This document shows positions 10,501 to 18,084 of a stretch of DNA of 64,000 nt, piece after piece. The stretch is taken from assembly GCF_026626635.1 (NCBI RefSeq), contig NZ_JAPNKA010000001.1:13270001-13334000 (forward strand), given 5' to 3'. The notes beneath the pieces were generated by a model. That model was not told the DNA's origin, did not search any database, and saw nothing but the letters and a program-made list of their open reading frames with translations. The stretch is from Archangium lansingense (GTDB lineage Bacteria > Myxococcota > Myxococcia > Myxococcales > Myxococcaceae). How positions within the stretch are numbered: position 1 is the first letter of the stretch; each line of letters begins with the position of its first letter. Both the position numbers and the translations under genes were made by a program.

Positions 10501-10875
10501 AAGCTGTACGGCACCGCCATGGTGGGCAACAACCAGTCCTCGGGCGAGGACGCACGGCAGATTCTGCGCTACGGCGTGGACGGCTCCGTGCTGCTGGACA
10601 CGCTGCTGCTGACGGCGCAGCTCCGGATGAACGACTGGGGACCGTACGACTACCACCGCGTCTTCAACCTCACCTACCCGCTCCAGGCCGGAGGAGACCT
10701 GTCGTATGGCCTCAAGAAGCCGGTGCTCGGGGCGGTGACCACCCGCTTCGGTGTGCGCGGGATGGTGCGCATGCTGGACCAATACTCGGAGGGCCTCAGC
10801 GCGGCGGCTCTCGCGGAGGGTCTGAAGGGCCGCGAGTACGAGGTGGGCGCGTATGCAATCCTGTCGCTCTTCTGA
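7558..10875 (+). CDS. Clan GH-A (GH2-type TIM barrel) glycosidase fused to outer-membrane beta-barrel
   Basis: Large 1105-aa envelope protein. The N terminus (MSSLTLVTCLAVTLSQT) looks like a short export signal. It is followed by a Pro/Thr/Ala linker with an imprecise 13-residue repeat (about residues 21-80). Residues about 85-460 form a GH2-like TIM barrel with the acid/base Glu in LGNENN (E229) and the nucleophile in FTEFG (E328). From about residue 480 to the end the sequence switches to alternating aromatic/polar strands with short turns (for example EFNLEGYYRVGHTHW), and it ends AILSLF with a terminal Phe, as outer-membrane barrels do. The barrel call is by eye. It lies between the beta-glucosidase (ATGA overlap) and two lipoprotein genes, so it probably trims or channels beta-glucan fragments at the outer membrane. 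Confidence 0.75.
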   Translation: MSSLTLVTCLAVTLSQTPTPTVPVATESTPATPTVPVATESKPATPAAPPATPAPAPATDAPVAAPPASLRPTAAAVTPAGVQNVRVLHDERGFKLQVDGRDFPIRGMNWGYTPIGENYRYSLWNQTDDFIQAVLKREMTLLRDMGVNAIRQFDDIPPRWVEFIYRNYGIYTVVNPLMGRYGTNVNGVMAPNTDYSNPAHRQALLTDLAQRVERYRDTPGVLMWMLGNENNYGLHWTGYEIQALPGQEDAARAEHLYSLMGEAVRTIKARDTYHPVSIANGDVQYVDLIARHAPELDVFGANVYRGASARDLFDVVLQKLNKPVMFTEFGADAYDAKAGREDHLAQADYLRKQWEEIYSQSYGHGRAQNALGGFVFQWVDGWWKMGQEANLSIHDTTASWPNGGYPSDFVEGQNNMNEEWFGISALGPEDDAGIARVQPRTAYYVLQAAFRLDPYAPGTNPDTIRQHFEAIRPTEMSRGYESSVALARAEELSVVRVSNLRLVMDSSMSRGSIATTRSNVDTVDHTESIFFDLAMQPASGVYGRASFNIVGNVAQNRLNNLFYENRGTQAAPTTIGGTPAPGTPTATPGSQPLGLERFALYQAEFKFDRDEFNLEGYYRVGHTHWGEEGDFFNLYREAFYGPNVDIYHGNAPFGVVFSGKKGILEGLKVAVGPELYWGANPSLVAKYRKGVGPVTLTLVHQEDLARGAVQQTASVIRERVARRTALGMEWNRGPMGLEVGGIFSAPQRIGEEFIWTRPTTGPSYLDSGYEVLRDKVQVLDTLGAKARLTYDLGMVRMFAQASYRGLVADSGPEQRTVLTGWSMRESGRGNHYAGQVGATVQLGTLQIAPNVLYQKPLIGPNPTINDAFERETGRYFPGVKPRSVLTDSFTVLDNRETLGAELLLTFDPTPATWFWSWDRDMREDAPFAAGLDIVYRHQPTSRDAGIAILANGSMIAFGKAPPAADEWETTLRVVGNPSKRLKLYGTAMVGNNQSSGEDARQILRYGVDGSVLLDTLLLTAQLRMNDWGPYDYHRVFNLTYPLQAGGDLSYGLKKPVLGAVTTRFGVRGMVRMLDQYSEGLSAAALAEGLKGREYEVGAYAILSLF
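7618..7695 (+). repeat. Two tandem 39-bp repeats in linker of the glycosidase-barrel gene
   Basis: Units at 7618-7656 and 7657-7695 differ at only three adjacent bases (acc versus aag). Each encodes a 13-residue Thr/Pro/Val/Ala unit beginning TVPVATES. The repeat lies in the flexible linker between the export signal and the TIM barrel, so copy-number change would only alter linker length. Confidence 0.9.
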
Positions 10876-10885
10876 GGGAGGCCGT

Positions 10886-11440
10886 ATGAAGACGTGGCTT
10901 GTGCTGGCCGCGGCCGTGGGCATCTCCGGATGCTACGAGCCCGCCAGCTTCGTGTATGGCGAGTCGCTGAAGGACCTGACGTTCCAGTTCCACAGTCCGA
11001 ACGTAGGCATCTACCCGGACAACTCGGTGCTGGTGGATCCAAACAACCCCTTCGCGCAGAGCACGCCGGGCGCGGAGACGAAGTGGCAAATCCAATCCAG
11101 CGGGGCGCACGTGGCCGCGTTCTACTCGTGGGCCACGCTGCTCGCGCGGGACCCGGGCGGCGAGGCCCAGTTCTACGTGGGCAACACCCTGCTGGCCATC
11201 TACCAGAACGGCGCGGCGAGCCAGGAGGACCTGCCCAAGGTGAAGGAGCAGGGCATCCGCGCCTACCAGTCGGTGCTCGACAACTTCCCGGACGCGGTGA
11301 CGTACGACGCCACGGGGACGATTGCCTATGACCTGGTGACGCCCGCGTACAAGGGCATCGTCGAGATGGGTGGCAAGGTGACGGGCGGCTGGGTGCTGAT
11401 GAGCACGTCCAACGGCCAGGACAGGGCGGTGAAGCCATGA
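10886..11440 (+). CDS. Hypothetical lipoprotein of the beta-glucan operon
   Basis: 184-aa predicted lipoprotein with signal MKTWLVLAAAVGISGC. A ribosome binding site (gagggagg) precedes the ATG at 10886; longer in-frame starts fall in the barrel gene. No domain recognised. The mature part contains two helical-looking stretches and ends with VLMSTSNGQDRAVKP. It follows the glycosidase-barrel gene by 10 nt and overlaps the next lipoprotein as ATGA, so it is probably a surface partner of the glycan system, but its role is unknown. Confidence 0.75.
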   Translation: MKTWLVLAAAVGISGCYEPASFVYGESLKDLTFQFHSPNVGIYPDNSVLVDPNNPFAQSTPGAETKWQIQSSGAHVAAFYSWATLLARDPGGEAQFYVGNTLLAIYQNGAASQEDLPKVKEQGIRAYQSVLDNFPDAVTYDATGTIAYDLVTPAYKGIVEMGGKVTGGWVLMSTSNGQDRAVKP

Positions 11441-12096
11441 AGCGCGCGGGATATGCGGTGTTGCTGCTGCTGGCCGCGTGCAGGCCGGACCCGGGAGTGT
11501 CGGACTACGAGAACCGGGGGCCGCTGAACCACTCGGACGGAGGCACGGAGCCGGACCCGGAGGTGCTCCCGGGCCCGTTCCCCTACCAGACGGGCCAGCG
11601 CCGCCTGGGCGTGGGCTTCTACGAGGGTGGCCGCTCGGATGACATCCCCGTGGATAACACCACCACGTTCGTCTACCTGTACGAGAACACCGTCACGATG
11701 GAGCCCTCCGACACTCGCGTGGAGGGCAGGACGGCGGACCTGCTCGTCCACGCGGGCAAGGCGTGGCTGGGGTTCGGCGTGCACTGGAACACGCCGCGCA
11801 ACCTGAGCACGTGGAAGACGCTGCACGTGAGCCTGCGCTCGTCGGACCCCGGCTTCGCCTCGGTGAAGGTGGGGATGAACTACCTCGACACGACCGACAA
11901 GAGCGTGCAGCTCGACGTGGAGAAGTACGGGTACCGGAATGACGGCGAATGGCACCACCTGGCCATCCCGCTGGCGGATTTCACGGCGGGCGGCCTGAAG
12001 CTGAACGTCGTCAGCGCCCCGTTCGTATTCATCGCCGGGCAAGGCGCCGCGGCCGACAAGCTGCTGCTCGACAACCTGTACTTCACGGCGGAGTAG
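11437..12096 (+). CDS. Lipoprotein with glycan-binding-like jelly roll
   Basis: 219-aa lipoprotein; signal MKRAGYAVLLLLAAC ends in a lipobox, followed by an acidic Gly/Pro spacer. The C-terminal about 150 residues look like an all-beta carbohydrate-binding domain: GEWHHLAIPLADF, APFVFIAGQG and the closing LLLDNLYFTAE are the pattern seen at the ends of ExoP/CBM-type jelly rolls. It is the last gene of the operon, before a strong terminator. A surface glycan-binding function is inferred from fold pattern and context and would parallel the surface binding proteins of other polysaccharide-utilisation systems. Confidence 0.6.
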   Translation: MKRAGYAVLLLLAACRPDPGVSDYENRGPLNHSDGGTEPDPEVLPGPFPYQTGQRRLGVGFYEGGRSDDIPVDNTTTFVYLYENTVTMEPSDTRVEGRTADLLVHAGKAWLGFGVHWNTPRNLSTWKTLHVSLRSSDPGFASVKVGMNYLDTTDKSVQLDVEKYGYRNDGEWHHLAIPLADFTAGGLKLNVVSAPFVFIAGQGAAADKLLLDNLYFTAE

Positions 12097-12110
12097 GCAC
12101 GAAGTACCTG

Positions 12111-12145
12111 ACGGCGGCGAGGCCATCCTGGGCCTCCGCCGCCGT
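12111..12145. terminator. Bidirectional terminator hairpin between convergent genes
   Basis: Inverted repeat acggcggcgaggcc / ggcctccgccgccgt with a short loop and one bulge, then CATTTC on the + strand. It lies 15 nt after the + strand operon stop and 5 nt before the stop of the convergent minus-strand gene. Confidence 0.75.
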
Positions 12146-12149
12146 CATT

Positions 12150-13073
12150 TCAGCGAGGCTCGCCGGTGATCGTCTCCGGGATCACCTGGAAGATGGGCGC
12201 GCAGATCCACGGAGCCTCCTGCTGCTTCGGAGGGATGACGCAGACCGCCGTCCCGGGGGGTGACTCATTCAAGGGCGCCACGACGAGCTGGCAACCTCCC
12301 GGGCAGTCGTACCGCTGGCATCGGCTCGGCTTGTCCATCACCACGCACAAGGACTCCTGCCCCTGCTCGACGACGCCCCGCTCGCGCAGGAGCGCCGTGA
12401 GCTGCTCCGAGTCCGGCGCCCCCTCCTGCCGCGCGAGCACCAAGAGACCACTGCCGTCCTTGCACGCGTACCCCACCACTCCGTCGCGCTCCTCCTTCTG
12501 GCAGGAGCGGGCCGGATCATCGAAGCGCGGCCGGGGCCTGGGAGTCTCATCCCCGAGCTTCACGTAGCGGTTCACCTCTTCGTGCGGCTCGGTCAACACC
12601 AGCCTGGCAATGTTCTCACACCGGGTGATGGCTTCCGGCCTGTCCGCGGGTGCGGCGCAGTCCGTGATGGAGCTGCCCTCCGGCGTGACTCGGCCGAACG
12701 TCCGCGCGACATACGGCTTGCCCTCCCACGTGTAGCGGTAGTCGACGCGCATCAACATGATGTCCCGGAGCTGCTGCACGTCCGGGCCCGGCTCGACCGT
12801 CAGCTCCGTTCCGGGAACCTCCTCGATGAGGCTGCGCAGCGCGGCCATCCCCTGCGCCACGTCCGTGCGTCCCGGCCGGTTGAAGGACACGAACACCACA
12901 TCGCCGCACCACACATCGAGCCGCCCCTCCCGCGCCTGGCATCCCTCGAGGGCCTCGGCCAGAGGTGACCGGGAAGCAGTCCCCTGCTGGCCGGGTGCTC
13001 CAGGTGTTGCGCAGGCGGAGGCCCCGAGCGCGAGCAAGAGGACCCATGAAGCGGTGGAGTTTCGCAAGGACAT
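12150..13073 (-). CDS. Hypothetical Cys-rich lipoprotein
   Basis: 307-aa predicted lipoprotein with a signal ending LALGASAC. No known domain recognised. The body contains an amphipathic region with paired Cys, and the last 80 residues are Cys-rich (CQRYDCPGGCQLVV), suggesting disulfides outside the cytoplasm. Neighbours on the same strand are further lipoproteins and barrels, so this is part of an envelope gene group. GGAGG lies directly against the ATG, which is too close to be an ideal ribosome binding site; the start is supported mainly by the signal peptide. Confidence 0.7.
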   Translation of the reverse strand: MSLRNSTASWVLLLALGASACATPGAPGQQGTASRSPLAEALEGCQAREGRLDVWCGDVVFVSFNRPGRTDVAQGMAALRSLIEEVPGTELTVEPGPDVQQLRDIMLMRVDYRYTWEGKPYVARTFGRVTPEGSSITDCAAPADRPEAITRCENIARLVLTEPHEEVNRYVKLGDETPRPRPRFDDPARSCQKEERDGVVGYACKDGSGLLVLARQEGAPDSEQLTALLRERGVVEQGQESLCVVMDKPSRCQRYDCPGGCQLVVAPLNESPPGTAVCVIPPKQQEAPWICAPIFQVIPETITGEPR

Positions 13074-13147
13074 CCTCCGAAGGAGTGGCCTCCCTGAATA
13101 ACAGAAAGGCCGACTGTCCTTTCACCCTTCCACCGCGTGTCGCGGGA

Positions 13148-13885
13148 CTACTCGACGATGACGCTCACCTTGATGTTTCTGACCAGATCAGCCTTGCACT
13201 CGGAGAACCCCTCACACGCCTCCACACCGGCCTGCCCCCTGCCGATGACGTTCAAGGTGTAGTGACTGACCTCCACCGCGGGCAGGGTGAAGTGAATGCG
13301 GTTGCCATCACGCTGGTACGTCTCTATCTCGATCAATCGCTCTTTTTGGGCGTCCCACAAGGAGAGGTCCACCTCCTCGAGCTGGTCGGTCGCCGGCAAC
13401 CACTCCAGGTCAACCGCCTGGCCGACGCGAAGCGTGACCTGCTCCTGGCCATTCAACCCGGAGAGGCTCCGTAGCACATGGAGGTTCTGGAAGACCGCGC
13501 GCTTGCGCGAGCGGCCATCGGTCAGGAGGTACTCGACGCGTTCCGCCTCCATCGGGGGTTTCGCGCCGGAGAACCAGGGCTCCTCACAGCCGAAGACGCC
13601 ATCGAAGCTCAGGCTGGAATCTCCCCGGGACTGCATGGGGACGGTGACTCCATTGACGGTGAGCCGGGTGTTGGCGGGAAGGCGGTAGCAGGGAGAGTCG
13701 GGATCGGGCCCTCCCCGGTCGTAGGTGAGCTGGATGCTCTCATCCTGCGACGACTCGTACCGGGGATCGGCGACGTTCACGGACATTCTCAGCCCCGAAA
13801 TGTCCCCCAGGTCCCGGTGACGAACCTCGGGTCCACCACAGGCAGTCACGGCAACGGCGAACAGCGGAAGGAGTTTCTTCTTCAT
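13148..13885 (-). CDS. Hypothetical exported protein or lipoprotein
   Basis: 245-aa protein starting MKKKLLPLFAVAVTAC, a lipoprotein-type signal. The ATG at 13885 is preceded by an excellent ribosome binding site (ggggggag, 5 nt away), so the longer upstream reading (to 13993) is rejected. The mature part is predicted mostly beta, with paired Cys near the C terminus (ACEGFSECKAD). No family recognised. It is followed, about 75 nt later on the same strand, by the Cys-rich lipoprotein gene. Confidence 0.7.
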   Translation of the reverse strand: MKKKLLPLFAVAVTACGGPEVRHRDLGDISGLRMSVNVADPRYESSQDESIQLTYDRGGPDPDSPCYRLPANTRLTVNGVTVPMQSRGDSSLSFDGVFGCEEPWFSGAKPPMEAERVEYLLTDGRSRKRAVFQNLHVLRSLSGLNGQEQVTLRVGQAVDLEWLPATDQLEEVDLSLWDAQKERLIEIETYQRDGNRIHFTLPAVEVSHYTLNVIGRGQAGVEACEGFSECKADLVRNIKVSVIVE

Positions 13886-14050
13886 GCGCTCCCCCCTGAG
13901 CACGCCCCGTGCCAGACCTGAAAACGAGGGGTTGCGCCGCGCCGCGTAAATGCTGCTGCACAACGTCTGTGCATGCACGGCCGTACCCTGCACTGATGAG
14001 AGAATGCGTCTCGAATCCTGCGAAACCGCCAGCCCTTCCGGGCCAGCGCC

Positions 14051-15196
14051 TCAGGGGCAGGCAGTCAGCGGGTGCGCGGAGTCCGCCTCGAATAGCAGGC
14101 TGAAGCGCTCCTTCAGCAGCGGGCAGAAGGCGGCCTGCTCGCTCGAGGAGAGGTGCGTGGAGAAGAGGTTGAACCACTCCACCAGGTTGAACTGCGAGGT
14201 GGGAGCCGCCGCGAGCTGTGCGCCCATGGTCCGCTCGGTCTCGATGACGGCGCGAGCCACCCGCTCATGGTCCCCCACGTTCTCGCCGAGCTGCCAGAGC
14301 GCCGCCGCGATGAAGGCGCCCATCCCGTGGGGGCCCAGGTCTGCCTCCCCCTCCGGCGTCGTGGCCGTGATGAGCTTCCGGACGTCCGCGTCCCCCATGA
14401 CGCGAACGACGGACATGTCACGCCCCTCCAGGGCGACACTGTCCGCGATGAAGTCGGCATTGCCCGTCATCGTGCCGGCGAACACATCCGACAGGGCCTC
14501 GTTGAGCGCGTCGTACTGGAGCTGGCTCGGCTCGGACCACTCCGTGTCCACGGCTTTGCGCGAGCCATTCTCCGCCAGGAGCGCGAACACGCGGTGCCCG
14601 TACTCGTGGGCCAGCACGCCCTGGTTCATGAAGAACGGCACCTCCGGCTTGTAATACACGTGCGGAATGATCTGGAACGCATCGAGCGTCGGCACGTAGC
14701 CCGCGTTGTCCGTGAACAGCCAGAAGGTGGGGATGTTCGGAAACGCGAGCTCCACGCGGGGATTGAAGTGGATGTCCATGGGCGTGAGCTCCGCCTCGCC
14801 CAGCCCGAGCCGGATGAAGAAGGAGCGGGACTGATCCAACCCCCAGTACGTGGAGGCCATGGCGGCGGTGTCGAAGTCCTCCGGAATCCAGACGCCGTCG
14901 CGCACATGGTAGGCGCACAGCGGGGCCTCGCTCCCCTCCACCAGGAAGCCCGCGGAGCCCTGGACGTTGTCCGAGAGAAGCCAGGTAGCTTGAGTCTTCA
15001 CCGCGCCCAGCGCACCGCGCAGGGTGTGCGCGTCCGCGAGCGTGGAGAACGAGGCGTCGAACTCGCCGTACTCCCCGGTCGCGGGGTTGCGGTTGAAGAT
15101 GCGGATGGTGACGGGCCCGGACTCTTCGGTCTGGCAGCCAGGAAGCGCGAGCGCGGCCACGAGGGGCAGCAGACGGAGCTTTCTCATGAGGGTCAT
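14051..15196 (-). CDS. Thermolysin-like (gluzincin) zinc metallopeptidase lipoprotein
   Basis: 381-aa lipoprotein; signal MRKLRLLPLVAALALPGC. Residues 196-202 read AHEYGHR, a HExxH zinc site (H197, E198, H201), and 32 residues after the second His comes LNEALSD (E233). This matches the gluzincin/M4 pattern in which the Glu of an NExxSD-type motif is the third zinc ligand. It therefore looks like an active zinc protease tethered to the outer membrane, but it is much shorter than secreted thermolysins and lacks an obvious propeptide. Alternative start MRKL is 3 codons in. It lies 21 nt before (and is read after) the barrel gene at 15218. Confidence 0.65.
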   Translation of the reverse strand: MTLMRKLRLLPLVAALALPGCQTEESGPVTIRIFNRNPATGEYGEFDASFSTLADAHTLRGALGAVKTQATWLLSDNVQGSAGFLVEGSEAPLCAYHVRDGVWIPEDFDTAAMASTYWGLDQSRSFFIRLGLGEAELTPMDIHFNPRVELAFPNIPTFWLFTDNAGYVPTLDAFQIIPHVYYKPEVPFFMNQGVLAHEYGHRVFALLAENGSRKAVDTEWSEPSQLQYDALNEALSDVFAGTMTGNADFIADSVALEGRDMSVVRVMGDADVRKLITATTPEGEADLGPHGMGAFIAAALWQLGENVGDHERVARAVIETERTMGAQLAAAPTSQFNLVEWFNLFSTHLSSSEQAAFCPLLKERFSLLFEADSAHPLTACP

Positions 15197-15217
15197 CCCG
15201 GGAAGTCGAGGGGCGCG

Positions 15218-15961
15218 CTAGAAGCGCCAGTAGAGGTCCACGCCCGCGGTCAGCCAGCGCCCGAGCACCCCGGGGCCGTATCCCACGTCCAGGCGGAAGT
15301 TGAAGGAGCGCCCGCTGTATTGGTAGCCGAGCGTGACGGAGGGAGCGTGGGAGAGGTCCGCGTCCAGGGTGCCGCCGCCGTCACGGAGGGCGGTCATCCA
15401 CGCGGAGCCCTGGGTTCCAGCGCTCAGGATGAGGATGTGATGAGGAGTCACATCGAACTCGAGCTGCGAGCGCAGCACCAGCCAGCTCAGGTCGCTGTTG
15501 ATGCCGAACCCGGGCAGCAGATCCGGCAGGGCCACCCGCTGGAGACGCCAGAAGCGGTAGCCGGTGCTCAGGTGGGCGGTCAGACGGGGCACGAGCGGCA
15601 GCGAGGCGTCCACCTGCCCCGAGAGGAAGAAGACGCGCGAAGCGGGGTTCTCGAACACGTCGCCCAGGAGGAGTCCACCCGAGGCGCTCACCGCCACCGC
15701 GAGCCGGGGCGTGGCGAGCACCTGATACTTGAGGCCGAGGTTGGCCAGGGTGAGCGCATCGGCCGCGAGGTACGTGCTCACGTGCAGGCGATCCGTGATG
15801 CCGAAGGCGGACTCACGGATGCCGAGCTTCCACTCGAATTGACGGAGGGTGTAGGCGGTGTCCTCGACGAGCGGGTGCTTCTCATCCACGGCCGCGCGGG
15901 CGGGCGAGGTGAGCAGGAGCAGCGGGAGCAGGGCGAGGAGGAGAGCGTTCTGACCGGTCAT
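15218..15961 (-). CDS. Outer-membrane beta-barrel protein, unknown
   Basis: 247-aa exported protein, signal MTGQNALLLALLPLLLL with cleavage near ARAAVDEK. The rest alternates hydrophobic and polar residues in short strands and closes with VDLYWRF, the aromatic C-terminal signature used by the BAM machinery. The start at 15961 is chosen because the signal peptide begins there; a 500-aa reading further upstream runs through the neighbouring barrel gene in another frame. It probably forms an envelope unit with the barrel gene just upstream and the metallopeptidase just downstream. Confidence 0.7.
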   Translation of the reverse strand: MTGQNALLLALLPLLLLTSPARAAVDEKHPLVEDTAYTLRQFEWKLGIRESAFGITDRLHVSTYLAADALTLANLGLKYQVLATPRLAVAVSASGGLLLGDVFENPASRVFFLSGQVDASLPLVPRLTAHLSTGYRFWRLQRVALPDLLPGFGINSDLSWLVLRSQLEFDVTPHHILILSAGTQGSAWMTALRDGGGTLDADLSHAPSVTLGYQYSGRSFNFRLDVGYGPGVLGRWLTAGVDLYWRF

Positions 15962-15990
15962 GGCGGCACGCGATGGAAAGGGGGACCGGC

Positions 15991-16548
15991 TCAGAGCCAG
16001 CCGAGCGTCACGGAGAAGAGCGAGTCCAGCCGGTTGCCACGGCTCTGAACCGAGGCCTCGAACCGCACCAGCACTGGCTGGACGTCCGTCTGTAGGCCCA
16101 CCGCGCCACCGAAGCCGCCGCGGAGGGCGGGCTCCGTGAGCTCGGTGCCGGTGCTCAGATAGCCGGTGGGCCCGGCGCCGAAGGTGAGGCTCGACCCACC
16201 GACCGGGAGCACCCAGTGGATGCGTGCATCCAGTGCGTGAAGGGTGGCCATCCCGTCGAACCGATGGTTCCCTGGCTCGACAATGGCGAACTGGTACCCC
16301 GCGTCCATCAGCCAGGACGGAGAGAGGTAGTGCAGGGCGCGCAACCCCGGGGACGGGTGCGAGGAGTACCGGCGCGAGGCTCCCTGGGCCTGCCACAGAC
16401 CGAGCCGGACAGCGGGAATGACGAGGCGCTCGCTGTAGCCCGGCGGCACCGGCGCCTCCACGGCCTCCCCGGCAGCGGCGCTTCCGGAGGCGAGCAGGGA
16501 GATCAGGAGCCAGGGCAGCAGGCGCGGTCTCTGTGAAAGGTGGTTCAT
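15991..16548 (-). CDS. Outer-membrane beta-barrel protein, unknown
   Basis: 185-aa exported protein starting MNHLSQRPRLLPWLLISLL, with signal cleavage after SAAAG. The sequence is strand-rich with Gly/aromatic turns (for example GGSSLTFGAGPTGYLSTG) and ends SVTLGWL. It is followed after 29 nt by the second barrel gene on the same strand, so the two are probably co-transcribed. No specific family recognised. Confidence 0.65.
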   Translation of the reverse strand: MNHLSQRPRLLPWLLISLLASGSAAAGEAVEAPVPPGYSERLVIPAVRLGLWQAQGASRRYSSHPSPGLRALHYLSPSWLMDAGYQFAIVEPGNHRFDGMATLHALDARIHWVLPVGGSSLTFGAGPTGYLSTGTELTEPALRGGFGGAVGLQTDVQPVLVRFEASVQSRGNRLDSLFSVTLGWL

Positions 16549-16736
16549 GAAGGCCCCGGAGGAAACGAATGCATCGGCCTGGCCTGTCCGCCAGCGAGGG
16601 GGGCGCCCTATAGCACGCGTGCGCCCTCGAACAAGGTAGCCCATTTCCGCCCCTTGCAAGAGGGCCCCCCATTCCGGCACGCCCCTTCATTTCGGTACAC
16701 TTGCGTTCCGTAATTCCCATCCATTATCGCTACCTC

Positions 16737-16850
16737 ATGACCGGGGGGCGCGTGGACGAGCGGCTCGCGCGCGGCTTCGTCGAGACAGTCCTGCGCGGAC
16801 TCGCCCCCAATTCCTCTCACCCGTCGAGCCCTGGAGGTCGTGCGCCATGA
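16737..16850 (+). CDS. Small ORF overlapping the P450 start (possible leader)
   Basis: 37-codon ORF, MTGGRVDERLARGFVET at its start, whose stop overlaps the P450 start codon as ATGA. The codon choice is high-GC like a real gene, and the 4-nt overlap is the arrangement used for coupling elsewhere in this window. No homology recognised and no clear ribosome binding site, so it may be chance. Confidence 0.25.
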   Translation: MTGGRVDERLARGFVETVLRGLAPNSSHPSSPGGRAP

Positions 16851-18019
16851 TGAACCTTTTCTCCGACGACATCCGCCGCAATCCCTTTCCCCTCTATGAG
16901 CAGGTGCGGAGCAGCGCTCCCGTCTTCCACATGCCGGACACCGAGATGTGGATGCTCTTCGACTACGAGGGCGTGAAGCGGGCGCTGTATGACCATGAGG
17001 CGTTCAGCTCCGTCGTGACGCCGCCAACGGGCAAGGCCCCCGACTGGCTCGTCTTCTCGGATCCACCCCGCCATACCAAGTTGCGCGGCATCATCATGCG
17101 GGCCTTCACCCCCAAGTCCATCGCGAGCCTGGAACCGCGCGTCCGGGAGCTGTCTCGCGAGCTCTTGGAGCCCCAGCTCGAGCGCGGGGAGATGGACCTC
17201 GCCGCAGACTACTCGAGCCCGCTGCCCGCGATGGTGATTGCGGAGATGCTCGGCATCCCGCTCGTGGATCGGCCGCGCTTTCTGCGCTGGGGCGAGGTCA
17301 TCATGAACCTGAGCCATACCGTCTCGGGGGGCGAGGAGGCCCAGCGGGCGGTCCAGGAGCACGCCTCAGTGAAGGAGGAGATGCGGGCCTACCTCGCGGA
17401 TGTGCTCGCGGAGCGGCGGAAGGCGCCCAAGGATGATCTCCTGACCCGGCTCGTCGAGGCCGAGGTGGATGGCGAGCACCTGACGCTGGAGGAGCTCCTC
17501 GGCTTCTTCCAGCTCCTGCTCGCGGCAGGCACCGAGACGACCACCAACCTCATCAACAACGCCATCCTCTGCCTGCTCGAGCATCCGGATCAGCTCGCGC
17601 GCCTGAGGGCCGAGCCCACCCTGCTGCCCTCGGCCATCGAGGAGGTCCTGCGCTTCCGCTCGCCGGGGCAGATGATGTTCCGAGAGACCAGGCGCGACAT
17701 CGAGCTGCACGGAGAGGTCATCCCCGCCGGGAAGTTCGTGCTCGCGGTGATTGGCTCCGCGAACCGAGACCCCCTGAAGTTCCACGACGCGGACCGCTTC
17801 GACATCACGAGAGATCCCAACCCGCACATCGCCTTCGGGCACGGCATCCACTTCTGCCTCGGGGCGGCGCTCTCGCGACTGGAGGCCCGGGTCGCCCTCG
17901 AGGATCTCCTGGCACGGCTGAAGGGCCTCGAGCTCGCGAGCACCGAGCCGTGGGAGCCTCGCAAGGCATTGCACGTGCACGGCCCGAGCCGCCTGCCCAT
18001 CCGCTTCGCGCCGAGCTGA
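16847..18019 (+). CDS. Cytochrome P450
   Basis: 390-aa soluble bacterial P450 (CYP). The I-helix oxygen-binding motif is AGTETTTN (T229, E230, T231), the ExxR-type region precedes RFRSPGQMMFRETRR, and the heme loop is FGHGIHFCLG with C337 as the thiolate ligand. The ATG at 16847 has a ggaggt ribosome binding site about 10 nt upstream. Substrate unknown. No ferredoxin or reductase gene lies next to it; the downstream gene is an FMN hydroxy-acid oxidase, separated by a palindromic repeat. Confidence 0.95.
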   Translation: MMNLFSDDIRRNPFPLYEQVRSSAPVFHMPDTEMWMLFDYEGVKRALYDHEAFSSVVTPPTGKAPDWLVFSDPPRHTKLRGIIMRAFTPKSIASLEPRVRELSRELLEPQLERGEMDLAADYSSPLPAMVIAEMLGIPLVDRPRFLRWGEVIMNLSHTVSGGEEAQRAVQEHASVKEEMRAYLADVLAERRKAPKDDLLTRLVEAEVDGEHLTLEELLGFFQLLLAAGTETTTNLINNAILCLLEHPDQLARLRAEPTLLPSAIEEVLRFRSPGQMMFRETRRDIELHGEVIPAGKFVLAVIGSANRDPLKFHDADRFDITRDPNPHIAFGHGIHFCLGAALSRLEARVALEDLLARLKGLELASTEPWEPRKALHVHGPSRLPIRFAPS

Positions 18020-18027
18020 GGGGGAAG

Positions 18028-18068
18028 ACCCTCACCCCAGCCCTCTCCCAGAGGGAGAGGGGGCATCC
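18028..18068. repeat. Palindromic dispersed repeat, half copy 1
   Basis: Perfect 9-bp inverted repeat CCCTCTCCC / GGGAGAGGG (18041-18049 and 18053-18061) with flanks accctcacccc and catcc, matching the right half of the element at 29264-29445. It lies between the P450 stop and the next start. Confidence 0.85.
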
Positions 18069-18084
18069 GTGTAAGCTCCCCGGC

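Noticed and set aside
7597..10923. 1108-codon antisense open frame opposite the glycosidase-barrel gene
   Set aside because: Shadow frame produced by third-position GC bias; the + strand carries catalytic GH motifs.
14153..16048. 631-codon + strand open frame over the barrel and metallopeptidase genes
   Set aside because: Arg/Gly/Glu-rich shadow; the minus-strand genes have signal peptides and motifs.
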